Assembly: GCA_964568805.1 (NCBI GenBank)
Contig: CAZMRW010000084.1
Span: 1 to 19,190, forward strand
From: CAZMRW01 sp964568805
Lineage (GTDB): Bacteria > Pseudomonadota > Gammaproteobacteria > Methylococcales > Methylomonadaceae
Direction: 5' to 3'
DNA: 19,190 bases
Shown here in pieces: positions 17,902 to 19,190 of the stretch. The notes beneath the pieces were generated by a model, which saw only the letters and a program-made list of their open reading frames with translations, was not told where the DNA came from and did not search any database. Positions within the stretch are counted from its first letter, which is position 1, and every line of letters starts with the position of its first letter. The translations under genes and the position numbers were made by a program.

Positions 17902-18278
17902 ATTCTGCTGGATCAGCTGTCGCAAATCACATGAATCCGGTCAAAAGAACCCTGGAAAAGCCAAAAAATGACAGTTTTTTTAACGTCGGCGTCAACGAAT
18001 CGGAGACGGTTTTGTCAAAATAATTATGAATCTCGCCGGTAGACCGATTCAGTCGCACGATAGCCTGTGGATTGTCTGATATGCCTGTTAACAGAGAACT
18101 CAATAGTATGCTAACATCCTTTTCAATGATCGGATAAAGCCCGCTTAGGTTTTAGCGAAACCTGTTTAACAGTGCCTGGTATGGGTCTTCATCGCTATCT
18201 GCGCGGCTGTTTTTGACATTTGGGCCGAAAGTGACGCATGGCAGGATGATGCCCCGTTTTAATCAACATAAAACCCAT
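17902..18278. other. Intergenic region after the glycosyltransferase
   Basis: 377 nt without a supported gene. A small stem, AGGTTT (18147-18152) with AAACCT (18158-18163), has no T-run. TTGACA at 18213-18218 has no matching -10 box at normal spacing. I see no tRNA or repeat here. Confidence 0.5.
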
Positions 18279-18623
18279 ATGAACAATAAAATTCTGACCT
18301 GCTTAATATTAGTTTTTTCAATCAGTACCGCCCGGGCAATGGACCGGCAGTCATATGAGTATCAGATGCAAAGTCAGCAGCCGCAAGGGGTCTATCTTGT
18401 TGATGTGATAATATATCGCCCGTTGGGTCTTATAGCGACCCTTGTCGGTTCCGCCGTTTTTGTTGGAATCAGCCCCTTGACTGCGTTGGCGGCTATATCC
18501 CGGCCGCATGATGCATTTGAAAAGACGGCCCAGCTATTGATCGTGAATCCGGCAAATTACACGTTTGATCGCCCTTTAGGCGTGTATTACGCAGATCCTG
18601 ATGGAAAATACCGGCGCCATTAG
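18279..18623 (+). CDS. Small exported protein of unknown function
   Basis: 114 residues from ATG 18279, chosen because it opens directly on a signal peptide (MNNKILTCLILVFSISTARA, cut after ~20); the frame is open upstream to 18213 and ATGs at 18246/18249 are alternatives, none with a good ribosome site. The mature protein has a hydrophobic stretch (LIATLVGSAVFVGISPLTALAA, ~50-71) and a twofold RPLG motif (YRPLGLI ~46-52 and FDRPLGVYY ~96-104) around a PHDAFEKTAQLLIVNPANYTF segment. I recall similar short hypothetical proteins in gammaproteobacteria but no function. It is probably periplasmic or anchored to the membrane by the hydrophobic segment. Confidence 0.6.
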   Translation: MNNKILTCLILVFSISTARAMDRQSYEYQMQSQQPQGVYLVDVIIYRPLGLIATLVGSAVFVGISPLTALAAISRPHDAFEKTAQLLIVNPANYTFDRPLGVYYADPDGKYRRH

Positions 18624-18673
18624 AAATGGTCAGTCCGCCGTTTATACCTGTTTAGTCTCAAATATTTATCGTT

Positions 18674-18724
18674 ATGGAAAAAATAAAAGTTCTTTTTGTG
18701 TGTATGGGCACTATCTGCCGATAA
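18674..18724 (+). pseudogene. 5' remnant of a low-molecular-weight protein tyrosine phosphatase gene
   Basis: ATG 18674 opens a 16-codon frame, MEKIKVLFVCMGTICR, then stop TAA at 18722-18724. This is the N-terminal strand and P-loop, C-x5-R, of LMW phosphatases (family pattern VLFVC-x-GNICRSP). The match ends exactly after the catalytic Arg; the usual SPxAE continuation is missing in all frames that follow. One change from the family pattern is seen (Asn to Thr). With the integrase fragment next to it, the simplest reading is that insertion of an element split the gene here. A chance short peptide is unlikely but possible. No ribosome site is evident. Confidence 0.72.
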
Positions 18725-18735
18725 AAATACTACTA
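18707..18735. other. Probable attachment-site junction (att) of an integrated element
   Basis: Homology to the phosphatase stops within the codons for its P-loop (about 18707-18721); beyond it the sequence is AT-rich and leads to tandem repeats and the integrase end. The exact core cannot be set without the other end of the element. Confidence 0.5.
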
Positions 18736-18755
18736 TGCAAATCAATATCTTAGTG

Positions 18756-18790
18756 ATCGCCCCAAAATCGCCCCAAAATCGCCCCAAAAT
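18756..18790. repeat. Three tandem copies of ATCGCCCCAAA between att junction and integrase
   Basis: Units 18756-18766, 18767-18777 and 18778-18788 are identical 11-mers, followed by AT. They end 8 nt from the integrase stop codon and 35 nt from the phosphatase breakpoint. The position suits arm-type integrase- or excisionase-binding sites; that role is inferred. Too short and too few for CRISPR. Confidence 0.75.
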
Positions 18791-18797
18791 AACCACT

Positions 18798-19190
18798 CTA
18801 TTTGACGGCTATTTCAAGCCATTCAGCACCTCTTGAGTCGTGATATACGTCGGTCATTTTCGCGGATTTGTGACCGAGTAGGCGTTGTGTATCTATACCT
18901 TGATCGCGATAGAGACGCTCAGCAAGTGATCGTTGTTCATGAAACGTCGGCGGCGAGCCATCCCATACCAATCCTGATTTTTGACGAGCTTTCTGAAATC
19001 CTTTGCTAACAGTATTAAGATGGACGGGGTCGCCAATTTCCTGATTTACTCCGCGGCGGGTGTGATGAACAAGGTATTGAGATAGGGCGTGCTTTCTGCA
19101 TCTTGTTACGACATCACCCAGGCTTGTGTCGATGCATTCCAAACGAAGTGCTAATGGTATTTTGATCAATGCACGAGTCTTTTGTTGAGG
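18798..19190 (-). CDS. Lambda-type tyrosine integrase, C-terminal part (5' end outside window)
   Basis: The frame is open through the right edge; 130 codons are visible and the gene is incomplete, so the TTG at 19169 is not its start. The visible part covers most of the catalytic domain and follows the C-terminus of phage lambda Int closely: QQKT (the conserved Lys), PPTFHEQRSLAERLY (H-x-x-R box; lambda has HELR), RLLGHKSAKMTD (second His) and VYHDSRGAEW (Tyr nucleophile), ending EIAVK*. Role: site-specific recombination between attP and attB of a prophage or integrative element. It reads toward the att-like junction. The N-terminal arm-binding and core-binding domains are not visible. No decay is seen in the visible part. 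Confidence 0.92.
   Translation of the reverse strand, partial: PQQKTRALIKIPLALRLECIDTSLGDVVTRCRKHALSQYLVHHTRRGVNQEIGDPVHLNTVSKGFQKARQKSGLVWDGSPPTFHEQRSLAERLYRDQGIDTQRLLGHKSAKMTDVYHDSRGAEWLEIAVK

Noticed and set aside
18756..18790. CRISPR array
   Set aside because: Units are 11 bp, directly abutting, with no spacers and no cas genes.
19167..19169. TTG at 19169 as the integrase start
   Set aside because: The frame continues upstream with conserved integrase sequence (QQKT, the catalytic Lys), so the gene extends beyond the window.

Overview
The window looks like a chromosomal segment of a gammaproteobacterium with C1 metabolism, most likely a methanotroph or methylotroph of the Methylococcales. 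This is an inference. It rests on two complete NAD-dependent formate dehydrogenase (FDH) gene sets lying next to each other (formate oxidation is the last energy-yielding step of methane/methanol oxidation) and on the general Gram-negative gene content. No 16S rRNA or methane monooxygenase gene is present to confirm it.

Layout, left to right. (1) 1-2255, minus strand: an AT-rich surface-polysaccharide acylation pair, an AlgI-like MBOAT O-acyltransferase and a membrane-anchored SGNH/AlgJ-like partner cut by the left edge. (2) 2415-3251, minus: mepA, a periplasmic murein endopeptidase. (3) 3435-7929, minus: fdhB-fdhA, an FDH of the Methylobacterium FDH1 type, with a NuoE-NuoF fusion as beta subunit and a NuoG-like alpha subunit. 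A good intrinsic terminator follows fdhA. (4) 8284-14271, minus: fdsG-fdsB-fdsA-fdhD(fdsC)-fdsD, a second, Fds-type FDH with its own sulfurtransferase chaperone and delta subunit, very tightly packed. (5) 14598-15485, plus: a divergent regulator with an excisionase/MerR-like HTH and a PBP-like ligand domain, probably the switch for the fds operon. A tandem 11-bp repeat lies in the shared intergenic region. (6) 15501-16817: a small mercury island, merR diverging from merT-merP-(GDCCVxC protein), with a recognisable MerR-type promoter/operator but no merA reductase. (7) 16882-17901, plus: a GT4 glycosyltransferase. (8) 18279-18623, plus: a small exported protein of unknown function. (9) 18674-19190: the edge of an integrated element. 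A low-molecular-weight protein tyrosine phosphatase gene stops right after its catalytic P-loop. It is followed by three tandem 11-bp repeats and the C-terminal half of a lambda-type tyrosine integrase that runs off the right edge.

How it works together: both FDHs oxidise formate to CO2 and pass electrons through Fe-S chains to FMN and NAD+. They differ in subunit architecture (fused versus separate NuoE/NuoF parts), in cluster content (FdhA lacks the His/Cys-ligated cluster that FdsA has) and probably in metal preference or regulation. FdhD may serve both. The most unusual structure is the probable att junction at about 18,720, where an integrase seems to have used the conserved active-site codons of a phosphatase gene as its target. 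No wholly new multi-gene system is evident; most genes belong to recognisable families.
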